From positions 1 through 36,874 of the forward strand of contig JBKHJR010000024.1 in assembly GCA_046537975.1 (NCBI GenBank): a stretch of DNA of 36,874 bases. The letters run 5' to 3'. Under the pieces are notes generated by a model, which was not told the DNA's origin, made no database searches, and was given only the letters and a program-made list of their open reading frames with translations. Source of the stretch: JAWLDV01 sp046537975 (GTDB lineage Bacteria > Desulfobacterota > Desulfobulbia > Desulfobulbales > SURF-16). Below are positions 25,820-34,423 of this stretch, piece after piece (within the stretch, counting starts at the first letter, position 1; each line of letters opens with the position of its first letter). The position numbers and the translations under genes were made by a program.

Positions 25820-27808
25820 ATGGCAAAATCACGAACCGGTTGCGAAGGATGTAACGATATAACCTGTAAATCTACCCAGGATGTTCTGGCTCAGGATATC
25901 ACTAAAAATGTAATTACCGCCTATGATCGGATAGAGTCCAGGGGAATGTCAGCCTGTCTCTTTGGTTCCGGCGGTACCTGCTGTAGTAATTGTAATATGG
26001 GACCCTGCCAGATCATAGACGGGGTGCCGGATATGATAGGTGTATGCGGGGCAACTGCCGATACTGTTGCCGCCCGTAATTTTACCAGAACTATAGCTGC
26101 CGGGTCAGCTGCTCATACTGATCATGCCAGGGAGATGGTCAAAGGTTTTATTGATGCAGCAAAAGGCCATGGCCCCCATGGAATCAAGGATGAGAATAAA
26201 CTGGCCATGCTGGCCGAAATCTTTGGAGTGGAGACCGAAGATAGATCCACGGAAGATATTGCCTTGGAGGTCGGCGAAAAAGCCCTGGCTGATTTCGGCA
26301 AACAGGATGATAAACCGGTAGCCATGCTTAAGCGGGCTCCGCAAAAACGTCAGGAACTATGGAAGCGGCTGGGAGTCGAAGTCCGGGGAATCGATCGGGA
26401 GATCGTGGAGATGCTGCACCGTACTCATATGGGTGTGGATCAGGAATATCACAATCTCATGCTCCAGGGAACCCGCGCCGCTCTGGCGGACGGCTGGGGT
26501 TCTTCCATGCTTTCCACTGAATTGACCGACGTCATGTTCGGGACTCCGGAGCCGCGGAGAGCTATCGTTGATCTCGGGGTTTTGAAGCGGGATCAGGTCA
26601 ATGTTACCGTTCATGGTCATGAGCCCCTTCTGGCTGAATCACTTTGTCTGGCAGCCCAGGATGAGGAGATTCAGGACCTGGCCAGGAAGGCCGGAGCCAA
26701 GGGAGTCAATCTGGCCGGGGTCTGCTGTACTGGTAACGAAATTCTGATGCGCCGGGGTATTCCGGTGGCAGCCGGCTTCATCCAGCAGGAAATGGCCTTG
26801 GCCACCGGTGCCATTGAGGCGATGGTTGTTGATGTTCAGTGTATAATGCAGTCGGTTTCAGAGGTGGCTAAATCTTTCCATACTGATATCATCACCACCA
26901 ATTACCGAGCCAAGATGCCTGACTCTACTCATATACAGTTTGAGGAGAAAGACCCCTTGGGCAGCGCCAAAGACATTCTTAAGAAGGCAATAGCCAACTA
27001 CAAGAAGAGGGGGCAATATTTTATTCCTGAAGAGTCGAAGCTGGATGTTGTGGTCGGTTTCAGCCATGAGACCATAAACTATATGCTCGGCGGCCGTTTC
27101 CGGGCAAGCTATCGCCCCCTGAATGACAATATCATTAACGGCCGGATCAGGGGTGTGGCTGCCATTGTGGGTTGTGACAACTATAAGGAAATGGATAACC
27201 GCCATGAAATCATAGCCCGGGAACTTATAAAAAACGACGTTCTGGTGCTGACCACCGGCTGTGCTGCCACCGGATTGGGACGGGTAGGACTTCTTCGTCC
27301 GGAAGCGGTTGAGGATGCCGGTCCAGGTCTGGCCGAAGTCTGCGAAACTGTAGGGATGCCACCGGTGCTACACTGCGGCTCTTGTGTAGACAACAGTCGG
27401 CTTCTGATAGCAGCTACTGAAATGGTCCGGGAAGGGGGCCTTGGAGATGACATATCCGATCTGCCTCTGGCAGGTACTGCCCCGAGCTGGATGAGTGAAA
27501 AGGCGGTAGCTATCGGTCAGTATTTTGCAGCCAGCGGTTGTTATGTAGTTTTTCAGGGTCTGCCGATAACCGGAGCCAAGAAATTTACCAAATATATCAC
27601 TGATGAAATGAGTGATACTTACGGTGGACGTTGGGATATTGAAGAAGATCCTGTCAAGTTGGCCCACAGAATGATTGCCCATATCGATGAGAAACGCAAG
27701 ATCCTTGGAATTGACAAGCAGAAGGAAAGGGTCCTCTTTGATATGGAGATGCGGCGCGATATAGGAGGAGCTGCTCTGAAAGATGCGGGTTGTGAAGGCC
27801 CTGTTTAA
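25820..27808 (+). CDS. cooS: anaerobic Ni-Fe carbon monoxide dehydrogenase catalytic subunit
   Basis: CooS/AcsA interconverts CO2 and CO and, with AcsB, supplies the carbonyl of acetyl-CoA. The 662-residue protein has N-terminal cysteines for the B and D clusters (GGTCCSNCNMGPC and VCGA). C-cluster ligands follow in the segments VHGHEPLLAE, AGVCCTGNE, GCDN, TTGCAATG and HCGSCVDNSR, and the conserved lysine is in LPITGAKK. Length matches bacterial AcsA. GAGGAG precedes the ATG. No cooC or acsF nickel-insertion gene is adjacent. Because it sits with acsB, acsC and acsD, an acetyl-CoA synthase role is more likely than CO-dependent respiration. Confidence 0.95.
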   Translation: MAKSRTGCEGCNDITCKSTQDVLAQDITKNVITAYDRIESRGMSACLFGSGGTCCSNCNMGPCQIIDGVPDMIGVCGATADTVAARNFTRTIAAGSAAHTDHAREMVKGFIDAAKGHGPHGIKDENKLAMLAEIFGVETEDRSTEDIALEVGEKALADFGKQDDKPVAMLKRAPQKRQELWKRLGVEVRGIDREIVEMLHRTHMGVDQEYHNLMLQGTRAALADGWGSSMLSTELTDVMFGTPEPRRAIVDLGVLKRDQVNVTVHGHEPLLAESLCLAAQDEEIQDLARKAGAKGVNLAGVCCTGNEILMRRGIPVAAGFIQQEMALATGAIEAMVVDVQCIMQSVSEVAKSFHTDIITTNYRAKMPDSTHIQFEEKDPLGSAKDILKKAIANYKKRGQYFIPEESKLDVVVGFSHETINYMLGGRFRASYRPLNDNIINGRIRGVAAIVGCDNYKEMDNRHEIIARELIKNDVLVLTTGCAATGLGRVGLLRPEAVEDAGPGLAEVCETVGMPPVLHCGSCVDNSRLLIAATEMVREGGLGDDISDLPLAGTAPSWMSEKAVAIGQYFAASGCYVVFQGLPITGAKKFTKYITDEMSDTYGGRWDIEEDPVKLAHRMIAHIDEKRKILGIDKQKERVLFDMEMRRDIGGAALKDAGCEGPV

Positions 27809-27900
27809 CAAGGGGCAGAAGACGGTGCAGAGATAGTCATGGCTGATGATTCATTTTGATGCCATGGCTATTAAGGTTAACTCGTCAGCCCCTAACTTTT

Positions 27901-27919
27901 AACCCTGAACCTTGAACCT
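27901..27919. repeat. CCTGAACC-type intergenic motif, copy 1
   Basis: AACCCTGAACCTTGAACCT contains two imperfect heptads of the form YTGAACC. Related motifs occur at 32895-32904 (before acsC) and 34402-34412 (before the formate dehydrogenase gene), always shortly upstream of a start codon in this operon. Confidence 0.45.
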
Positions 27920-27940
27920 ATAAACACATACAGGAAATAT

Positions 27941-30550
27941 ATGAATGCTGGAAGCCGTTTAGAAAAGATTCTCACCTCGGGTGAATTTGCTGTTACCGGA
28001 GAGCTGGGGCCGCCGAAAAGTAGTGATCCTGAGGTGGTCAGGGAGAAGGCAAGACTGCTCAAAGGCTACGTGGATGCGGTCAACATAACTGATTGCCAGA
28101 CCGCAATTGTAAGGATGTCCAGTATAGGGGCGGGCCTGCTCGCCCAGCAGGAAGGTGTTGAACCGGTAATACAGATGACCTGTCGGGACAGAAACCGTAT
28201 CAGTATGCAGAGTGAAGTGCTGGGTGCTTCTGCTCTGGGGCTCAAGAATCTTCTCTGTTTGACCGGAGACCATCAGAAGTTCGGCAATCATCCCGGTGCC
28301 AAGGGGGTCTTTGATATGGATTCCATTCAGATGCTGGGGATGATGAAGGGGATGCGGGATGATAAGATATTCCAGTGCGGCGAAGAAATAAAGACAGGTG
28401 AACCCCAATTATTTTTGGGTTGTGCCGCCAACCCTTTTGCCTATCCCTTTGAATTCAGAGCGTCCAGGCTGGCAAAGAAAGTGGCCAATGGAGCGGATTT
28501 TGTTCAGACCCAGATTGTCTACAATATTGACAAATTCAGGGAATTCATGAAAATGGTGCGCGATCTTGGTGTCCATGAAAAAGCTCATATCCTGGTCGGG
28601 GTTACTCCTCCAAAATCCCTGGGCATGGCAAGGTACATGAAGAAAAATGTTCCGGGCCTGGATGTAACAGACGACGTTATCGACAGATTGAAAGGGGCTT
28701 CTGATAAAGCCGATGAAGGTATAAACATCTGCGTGGATATAATCAATCAGGTAAAAGAGATTGAAGGCGTGTCAGGTGTCCACATCATGGCCATTGAATG
28801 GGAAGAGGCTGTCCAGGAAATTGTCAGACGGGCCAGCCTGGAAGAGCGGCCCCAGGTTGAGGCTCCAGAGCCTGAGGCAGTAAAAGCCGGCAGGGAAAGT
28901 GTGGAGGCGACCGGTGCTGCTGATGCCGAAATCGGTAGGGAGAAGGAACAAATCCTTGCCGAGGCCAGAGCTGAAGCCGAAAAGATAGTTGAGGCTGCCC
29001 GGGAGCAGGTTAAAGAGAAAGGGGAAATAATACCTGAAGAAGATGCAGGAGAGCATGAGATGAATGAAAAAGAGCGTCAATTAGCCTTGGAGGCGGTAGA
29101 TAATGGTCTAAAAGCCTTAAAGAAATCCTTGAATCTCAATGATGACCAGTTTGAAGCCCTTACCAGCTTTGCCGGAGCTGAGGCCATCTTAAAGAAAGAA
29201 CCGGCCAAGGCCGGTAAAGCGCCAGCCCCTTCCGGTAAAGTGGAAGCCGGACCTGTTGAAGCACCGGAAGAGTCGAAAAAAATTGAGGAAGCCCGGAAGG
29301 CCGAGGAGGCCAAGAAGGTTGAGGAGGCCCGGAAAGTCGAAGAGGCCAAAAAGGCCGAGGAAGCCAAGAAGGCCGAAGAAGCTAAAAAAGCTGAGGAGGC
29401 CAAGAAGGCCGAGGAGGCTAAGAAGGCCGAGGAGGCTAAGAAGGCCGAGGAGGCTAAGAAGGCTGAGGAGGCCAAGAAGGTTGAGGAGGCCGAGAAGGTT
29501 GAGAAAGAAGCCCCGAAGCCTGAAGAAAAGACAGGCAAACCGGTCAGCGAGGAGCTCTCCGCACCCGAATTGGCTCTGGAAAAAACTCCTTTGAGTGAAA
29601 GAGGATCAAAGGTGCCGCAAGAGTCTTATAAGATGAAGTATACCGGCCGGATCAGGGAGACTGTGCTTGGCAATGACGATAATCAGGTGACTGTGGGCGG
29701 CGAGGAAGTCCTGCCTTTCCATCGCTTTGAGGGTAATGTACCCCATGAACCCCTGATCGCCATGGAAGTTCCTGACGTAAAGCCGGAAGAGTGGCCGGAG
29801 TCCCTTACCCGCCATTTCGATGATGTCCTGGACAGCCCTCTGTCCTGGGCTCAAAAGTGCGTAAACGAATATCAGGCTGAGGCAATCTGCCTTTCACTGG
29901 GTAGTACAGATCCTAACGGTATGAACAGATCGGCCGCTGAGGCTGCCGCCGATGCTGCCGAAGTAATAAATAACATAGACATTCCTATAATTGTCTGGGG
30001 ATGCGGCAACTCGGAGAAAGATACCGAAAGCCTGAGAGAGATAACCGCCCGGATCGGCAATAAAAGAGTATGCCTTGGTCCGCTGGAGGACACCAATTAC
30101 AAATCTCTGGGGGCTACAGCAATGGCATTTCAGCATCCCCTGGTTGCCTCATCACCTATTGATGTCAATCTGGCCAAACAGTTGAACATCCTTCTGGAGA
30201 ACCTTGGGGTATCATTGGATACCATTATGATGGATCCCTCCATAGGGGCATTGGGGTATGGAATAGAATATACTTATTCGGTGATGGAAAGAATCAGACT
30301 CGCCGCTCTTGCCCAACAGGATGAAAAATTGCAGAACAGCATGATCTGCAACCTGGGTGTTCAGGTCTGGAAGGCCAAGGAGTGTAAGTTGCCCACTGAT
30401 GATATATTAGGTGATATGGAAAAACGGGGGGTCATGATGGAGGCTATTACCGCAGTCTGTATGCTGATGGCAGGCGGTGACGTTCTCATTATGAGACACC
30501 CCAGGGCCATTAATCTGACTAAATCCCTTATTAAAGGGCTGCTTAATTAA
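27941..30550 (+). CDS. metF-acsD: MetF-AcsD fusion: methylene-THF reductase joined to corrinoid Fe-S protein small subunit
   Basis: One uninterrupted 869-codon frame covers two pathway steps. Residues 1-300 are a MetF-type flavin-dependent methylene-THF reductase (TGELGPP with Glu21 as the likely catalytic acid, LCLTGDH, ANPFAYP, DFVQTQIVYN, VGVTPPKS). Residues 560-869 are the AcsD/CdhD TIM barrel of the corrinoid Fe-S protein (LPFHRFEG, IIVWGCGN, ASSPIDVNLAKQLN, GALGYGIEYTYS). It is AcsD rather than the related methyltransferase AcsE, judged by those motifs. The 260-residue linker has a coiled-coil-like helix (about 330-365), a small helical block (374-420) and twelve six-residue AKKAEE-type repeats (451-522). 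Both enzymes are usually separate. acsB follows 73 bp downstream. Confidence 0.92.
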   Translation: MNAGSRLEKILTSGEFAVTGELGPPKSSDPEVVREKARLLKGYVDAVNITDCQTAIVRMSSIGAGLLAQQEGVEPVIQMTCRDRNRISMQSEVLGASALGLKNLLCLTGDHQKFGNHPGAKGVFDMDSIQMLGMMKGMRDDKIFQCGEEIKTGEPQLFLGCAANPFAYPFEFRASRLAKKVANGADFVQTQIVYNIDKFREFMKMVRDLGVHEKAHILVGVTPPKSLGMARYMKKNVPGLDVTDDVIDRLKGASDKADEGINICVDIINQVKEIEGVSGVHIMAIEWEEAVQEIVRRASLEERPQVEAPEPEAVKAGRESVEATGAADAEIGREKEQILAEARAEAEKIVEAAREQVKEKGEIIPEEDAGEHEMNEKERQLALEAVDNGLKALKKSLNLNDDQFEALTSFAGAEAILKKEPAKAGKAPAPSGKVEAGPVEAPEESKKIEEARKAEEAKKVEEARKVEEAKKAEEAKKAEEAKKAEEAKKAEEAKKAEEAKKAEEAKKAEEAKKVEEAEKVEKEAPKPEEKTGKPVSEELSAPELALEKTPLSERGSKVPQESYKMKYTGRIRETVLGNDDNQVTVGGEEVLPFHRFEGNVPHEPLIAMEVPDVKPEEWPESLTRHFDDVLDSPLSWAQKCVNEYQAEAICLSLGSTDPNGMNRSAAEAAADAAEVINNIDIPIIVWGCGNSEKDTESLREITARIGNKRVCLGPLEDTNYKSLGATAMAFQHPLVASSPIDVNLAKQLNILLENLGVSLDTIMMDPSIGALGYGIEYTYSVMERIRLAALAQQDEKLQNSMICNLGVQVWKAKECKLPTDDILGDMEKRGVMMEAITAVCMLMAGGDVLIMRHPRAINLTKSLIKGLLN
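29047..29062 (+). promoter_or_regulatory. internal ribosome site and in-frame ATG within the fusion
   Basis: AGGAGAG (29047-29053) is followed by an ATG at 29060-29062, which is in frame and encodes Met374. Initiation here would give a 496-residue protein with the helical linker plus AcsD but no MetF. The spacing is good for a real start, but use of it is not shown by sequence alone. Confidence 0.45.
29291..29506 (+). repeat. 12 x 18-bp in-frame tandem repeat encoding AKKAEE units
   Basis: The DNA repeats every 18 bp and encodes six-residue units. Seven consecutive copies (residues 469-510) are exactly AKKAEE; flanking copies vary as ARKAEE, AKKVEE, ARKVEE and AEKVEK. The alternating Lys and Glu spacing favours a single rigid alpha-helix, as in TolA-like rods. 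Gain or loss of units would keep the frame. Confidence 0.9.
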
Positions 30551-30623
30551 TAACTAATCAGTTTTAACCGAACGGATTTTGATTTTTAATTTTTGATTTT
30601 TTTATCAAACAGGAGCCAACCGT

Positions 30624-32828
30624 ATGTCTAAGATAATCTGTTCAGCCGCAATCAGAGGAGCACATAAGATTGTTGATATGGCTGAGGAAAAGTTCGAATC
30701 TGTTTTAAAGGAGTATGGTCCGGAACAGGAAGTGGCCTTTCCCAATACGGGCTACTATCTCCCTGTTATATACAGCATGCTTGGCGCCAAGGTTGAGAAA
30801 CTTGGTGATATGAAGGATATTTTTCAGGAGTGTCGCACCCTCCTTCCTGAGCAAGTATCTGAAAATAAGTGGCTTCCTTATCTGGCTCCCGCCCTGGATG
30901 CCGGAATGGCCACTTTTTTTGCCGAGGAGATGTTTGAGGCAATAAAGTATCTGGAATATCCGGATCTTTATACTAAAACCGAAGATCCTACCGAGGATAA
31001 TCTCTGGCTGGGAGCGGCCGACGATCTGATTTTCCGGAAAAGGGGAGTTGAGTTTGTCGATGGGACGGCCCCAGGCTTCGCCGCTATCATGGGGTCTCCG
31101 GCAGATAAAGAGATGGCCAGCAAGATAGCTCTGGAACTCCAGGAAAAGAATCTTTATATATTTATGCATGATCAGACCGAAGGCATATCCATGCCTGAGC
31201 AACTGGTCGAAAATGATGTACAGGTGGGCTGGGGGACGCGGCTTGTTCCTTTCGGCAGATCCTATACGTCAGCGGTGTTCTCCATCGGCTTTGCCTGCAG
31301 GGTGGCCATGGCCTTTGGTGGAGTGAAGCCCGGCGACTATCGTGAGAATCTGATATATAACAAGAATCGGACCTTTGCCTTTGTTATGCCTTTTGGACCG
31401 GTGAGTGATGAATGGTATGCCAATGCCGCCGGGGCTATCAACTGGGGCTTTCCTACTATATCTGACTACGATATTCCGGAAGTCCTGCCTTCCGGGATCT
31501 GTACCTACGAACATGTGGTAAGCAATGTCCCCCACGAAGAAATAGTCCAGAAAGCCATCGAAGTCCGTGGCTTGAAGGTAAGCGTGACCAAGATAGATAT
31601 TCCCATGTCTTTCGGTCCTGCCTTCGAGGGAGAGCGGATCAGGAAAGACGACCTTTATATGGAATGCGGCGGCGGTCGTACAGAAGCTGTAGAGCTTTTG
31701 GTTTCCAAGGATATGGATGAAGTGACTGACGGTGAGATAATCCTGGAAGGCAAAGATATTTCAGATATTAGTGAAGGAGAAAATCTGCCCTTGGCTATCC
31801 TGGTCGAGGTCGCCGGCAGGGAGATGCAGTCTGATTTTGAGCCTATTCTGGAGAGACAGTTTCATCACCTTATCAACTATACTCAAGGCATAATGCATAT
31901 CGGCCAGCGTAATATCATGTGGATAAGGGTTGGCAAGGCTGCTGTGGAAAAAGGGTTTTCTTTCAAACACATCGGCAAGGTTCTCCATGGCAAACTCCAT
32001 CAGGATTTCGGCAGCATAGTTGATAAAATCCAGATTAAGTTATACACCGAACTGGACAAGGTGAAGGAAGTCAACGAACTTGCCAAGGAAACCTATGAAG
32101 AGAGGGACCGCAGATTAGGCAACATGACTGACGAAACCGAAGACACTTTTTATTCCTGCACGCTGTGCCAGTCTTTTGCCCCCAGCCATGTTTGTATCAT
32201 AACTCCGGAGAGAGTCGGCATGTGCGGGGCCTACAACTGGCTTGATGGCAAGGCTTCTTATCAGATAAATCCCACCGGTCCTAACCAGCCGGTTGAAAAA
32301 GGTGAATGTCTCGATCCGGTAGTGGGCGAGTTTACCGGTATTAATGAGTTTGTCAGTCAGGCTTCCCGGGGAGCCGTACCTGAGGTAAGCTGTTATTCCC
32401 TGATGAACAATCCCATGACTGCCTGCGGCTGTTTTGAGTGTATTGCCGCCATGCTCCCCCAATGTAACGGAATAATGGTGGTTAATCGTGATTATATGGG
32501 CATGACCCCGAGCGGTATGAAATTCACCTCTCTGGCAGGAATGACTGGTGGTGGAGCTCAGACTCCCGGTTTTATGGGGATAAGTAAGCATTATTTGACT
32601 AGTCCCAAGCTTTGTATGGCTGAAGGCGGTCTGAAAAGGGTGGTTTGGCTTCCCAAGATGCTGAAGGAAGAACTTAAGGATAAACTGACCGCTCGTTGCC
32701 AGGAGATCGGGATGCCCGAACTTTTCGATATGATTGCTGATGAGGAGGTCGGAATTACTGAAGAGGAGATTTTGCCCTTCCTTAAAGAGAAGGGACATCC
32801 CGCCCTGGATATGGAAACAGCTATGTAG
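30624..32828 (+). CDS. acsB: acetyl-CoA synthase catalytic subunit
   Basis: AcsB joins CO, a methyl group from the corrinoid protein and CoA to form acetyl-CoA at its Ni-Ni-[4Fe-4S] A-cluster. The 734-residue length matches bacterial ACS, including the N-terminal domain that contacts CODH and is absent in archaeal CdhC. The A-cluster ligands are C512, C515, C524 and C534 for the cubane and C601-G602-C603 for the distal nickel. Each is offset by six from the Moorella thermoacetica positions (506, 509, 518, 528, 595, 597), so the site is complete. AGGAG precedes the ATG. Confidence 0.96.
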   Translation: MSKIICSAAIRGAHKIVDMAEEKFESVLKEYGPEQEVAFPNTGYYLPVIYSMLGAKVEKLGDMKDIFQECRTLLPEQVSENKWLPYLAPALDAGMATFFAEEMFEAIKYLEYPDLYTKTEDPTEDNLWLGAADDLIFRKRGVEFVDGTAPGFAAIMGSPADKEMASKIALELQEKNLYIFMHDQTEGISMPEQLVENDVQVGWGTRLVPFGRSYTSAVFSIGFACRVAMAFGGVKPGDYRENLIYNKNRTFAFVMPFGPVSDEWYANAAGAINWGFPTISDYDIPEVLPSGICTYEHVVSNVPHEEIVQKAIEVRGLKVSVTKIDIPMSFGPAFEGERIRKDDLYMECGGGRTEAVELLVSKDMDEVTDGEIILEGKDISDISEGENLPLAILVEVAGREMQSDFEPILERQFHHLINYTQGIMHIGQRNIMWIRVGKAAVEKGFSFKHIGKVLHGKLHQDFGSIVDKIQIKLYTELDKVKEVNELAKETYEERDRRLGNMTDETEDTFYSCTLCQSFAPSHVCIITPERVGMCGAYNWLDGKASYQINPTGPNQPVEKGECLDPVVGEFTGINEFVSQASRGAVPEVSCYSLMNNPMTACGCFECIAAMLPQCNGIMVVNRDYMGMTPSGMKFTSLAGMTGGGAQTPGFMGISKHYLTSPKLCMAEGGLKRVVWLPKMLKEELKDKLTARCQEIGMPELFDMIADEEVGITEEEILPFLKEKGHPALDMETAM

Positions 32829-32844
32829 ATTATAAGGTTGAAGA

Positions 32845-32903
32845 GTTCAGAGTGCAAAGTGCAGGGTTATTAAATCTTAAACCCGGGACCTCGGACCCTG
32901 AAC
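32845..32903. repeat. imperfect 25-bp inverted repeat in the acsB-acsC spacer
   Basis: The segment 32845-32869 and the reverse complement of 32879-32903 agree at about 18 of 25 positions, with a 9-nt AT-rich loop. Both arms are made of GTTCAG/CTGAAC-type heptads. In RNA some mismatches would be G-U pairs, allowing a long hairpin. Confidence 0.45.
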
Positions 32904-32939
32904 CGTTCAATTCAGTTTAAAAGAAAGAGGAGAAGAACA

Positions 32940-34295
32940 ATGGCCTTAACAGGTATTCAGATACTGAAGATGCTGCCCAAGAAAAACTGCGGGGAGTGTG
33001 GAATTCCGACCTGCCTCGCCTTTGCGATGAAGGTTGCCGCCGGGCAGGCTGAAGTGGAAAAGTGCCCTTATGTCTCGGAAGAAGCCAAAGAGACCATCGG
33101 AGAAGCCTCAGCGCCTCCGATTCGGACTGTTAAATTCGGGACCGGAGATGGTGAATTCACCACCGGCGGAGAGACCTGCCTGTTCAGGCACGAGAAACGT
33201 TTTGAAAACCCGACAGGTCTGGCGGTGCTAATAAGTACTGATATGACTGATCACGATATAGATGGGCGTATAGAAAGATTCAAATCTCTTCGCTATGAGA
33301 GGGTCGGAGTAATGATGAGGGCCCAGCTTATTGCTGTCAAAGATGCAGACGGCAGTAAGGACAAGTTCAGTGCCCTGGTTAAAAAAGTGCTTGAATCAAC
33401 GGAAGATGCCTCCCTTATCCTGATGAGTGAAAACCCTGAAAATCTTAAGGCTGGGGCTGAACTTTGTGGAGATCGCAAGCCACTTCTCTATGGCGCAACT
33501 TCTGAAAATGCCGATGATGTTGCTGCTGTTGCTAATGACACCGGTTGTCCCCTGGGGATCAAGGGCGGAAATCTTGACGACACGGTAACTGTCTCTGAAA
33601 AGCTGCAGGAGGATGGACTTAAAGATATGGTCCTTGATACCGGGGCAAGAACCCTGCGCGGTGTTTTTGAAGACAATGTCGTGGCCAGGAGTTCAGCGAT
33701 CAATGCCAAATACAAGCCCCTGGGATTTCCTACCATAACCTTTCCCTGCGAGATGACCGATGATCCGTTGATGGAAGCTATGGTCGCCTCGGTACTGATA
33801 GCCAAGTACGCAGGTATTGTCGTTCTCTCTGATCTTCAGGGCGATACTTTGTTTCCCCTGCTGTTGGAACAGCTGAACCTATTTACCGATCCTCAGCGGC
33901 CCATGGTTCAGAAAGAAGATCTTTACAATATCAATGGACCCGGTGAGGATTCACCGGTGATGGTCACCTGCAACTTTTCTCTGACCTATTTTATTGTATC
34001 CGGTGAGATTGAGGGCAGTAAGGTTCCTTCCTGGTTGATCGTCAAGGACACCGAAGGACTTTCTGTGCTAACCGCTTGGGCTGCCGGGAAGTTCGGGGCT
34101 GATCTTATCGCCCAGTTCATCAAGAAATCCGGAATTGAGGACAAGATTAATCACCGTGATCTTATTATTCCTGGTTATCTTGCCAGCATGAAGGGAGAAC
34201 TGGAAGAAGAACTGCCTGGATGGAATATAATTATCGGACCACGAGAGGCCGGACACCTTCCTTCTTTTCTCAAGGAATGGCAACCCAGTAAATAG
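32940..34295 (+). CDS. acsC: corrinoid iron-sulfur protein large subunit
   Basis: AcsC is the cobalamin-carrying subunit that receives the methyl group from methyl-THF and hands it to AcsB. The 451-residue protein starts with a [4Fe-4S] motif at C17, C20, C25 and C42 (KKNCGECGIPTC then KCPY), continues as a TIM barrel, and ends with a B12-binding domain (about residues 320-445, LTYFIVSGEIEG and GLSVLTAWAAGKF). Its partner AcsD is the C-terminal half of the fusion two genes upstream. GAGGAG precedes the ATG. No acsE methyltransferase gene lies next to it in the window. Confidence 0.95.
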   Translation: MALTGIQILKMLPKKNCGECGIPTCLAFAMKVAAGQAEVEKCPYVSEEAKETIGEASAPPIRTVKFGTGDGEFTTGGETCLFRHEKRFENPTGLAVLISTDMTDHDIDGRIERFKSLRYERVGVMMRAQLIAVKDADGSKDKFSALVKKVLESTEDASLILMSENPENLKAGAELCGDRKPLLYGATSENADDVAAVANDTGCPLGIKGGNLDDTVTVSEKLQEDGLKDMVLDTGARTLRGVFEDNVVARSSAINAKYKPLGFPTITFPCEMTDDPLMEAMVASVLIAKYAGIVVLSDLQGDTLFPLLLEQLNLFTDPQRPMVQKEDLYNINGPGEDSPVMVTCNFSLTYFIVSGEIEGSKVPSWLIVKDTEGLSVLTAWAAGKFGADLIAQFIKKSGIEDKINHRDLIIPGYLASMKGELEEELPGWNIIIGPREAGHLPSFLKEWQPSK

Positions 34296-34304
34296 GTCGA
34301 TAAA

Positions 34305-34357
34305 CAGAAGTCATAAAGCGTTCTGCAGGAGTCCAGTCCTTCGGAGGACAAGCAGAA
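34305..34357 (+). promoter_or_regulatory. leader with mutually exclusive hairpins before the formate dehydrogenase gene
   Basis: TTCTGC (34321-34326) can pair downstream with GCAGAA (34352-34357), enclosing a GTCCT-TCGG-AGGAC hairpin (34336-34349). TTCTG can alternatively pair upstream with CAGAA (34305-34309). The two folds compete for the same bases. No known riboswitch class was recognised, and the stems are short. Confidence 0.25.
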
Positions 34358-34423
34358 GATGTGAGGTGGCCGGGCTACTGTGTCCTAAGCCTTGAATCCC
34401 GAACCCTGAACCATAAAGCAATT

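Noticed and set aside
29077..29538. Minus-strand ORF of 153 codons rich in LASSAF repeats
   Set aside because: It is the antisense reading of the 18-bp repeats in the metF::acsD linker; periodic DNA keeps other frames open without coding meaning.
29256..29594. Plus-strand ORF of 112 codons rich in Arg and Pro
   Set aside because: It is an out-of-frame reading of the same repeat tract inside the fusion gene.
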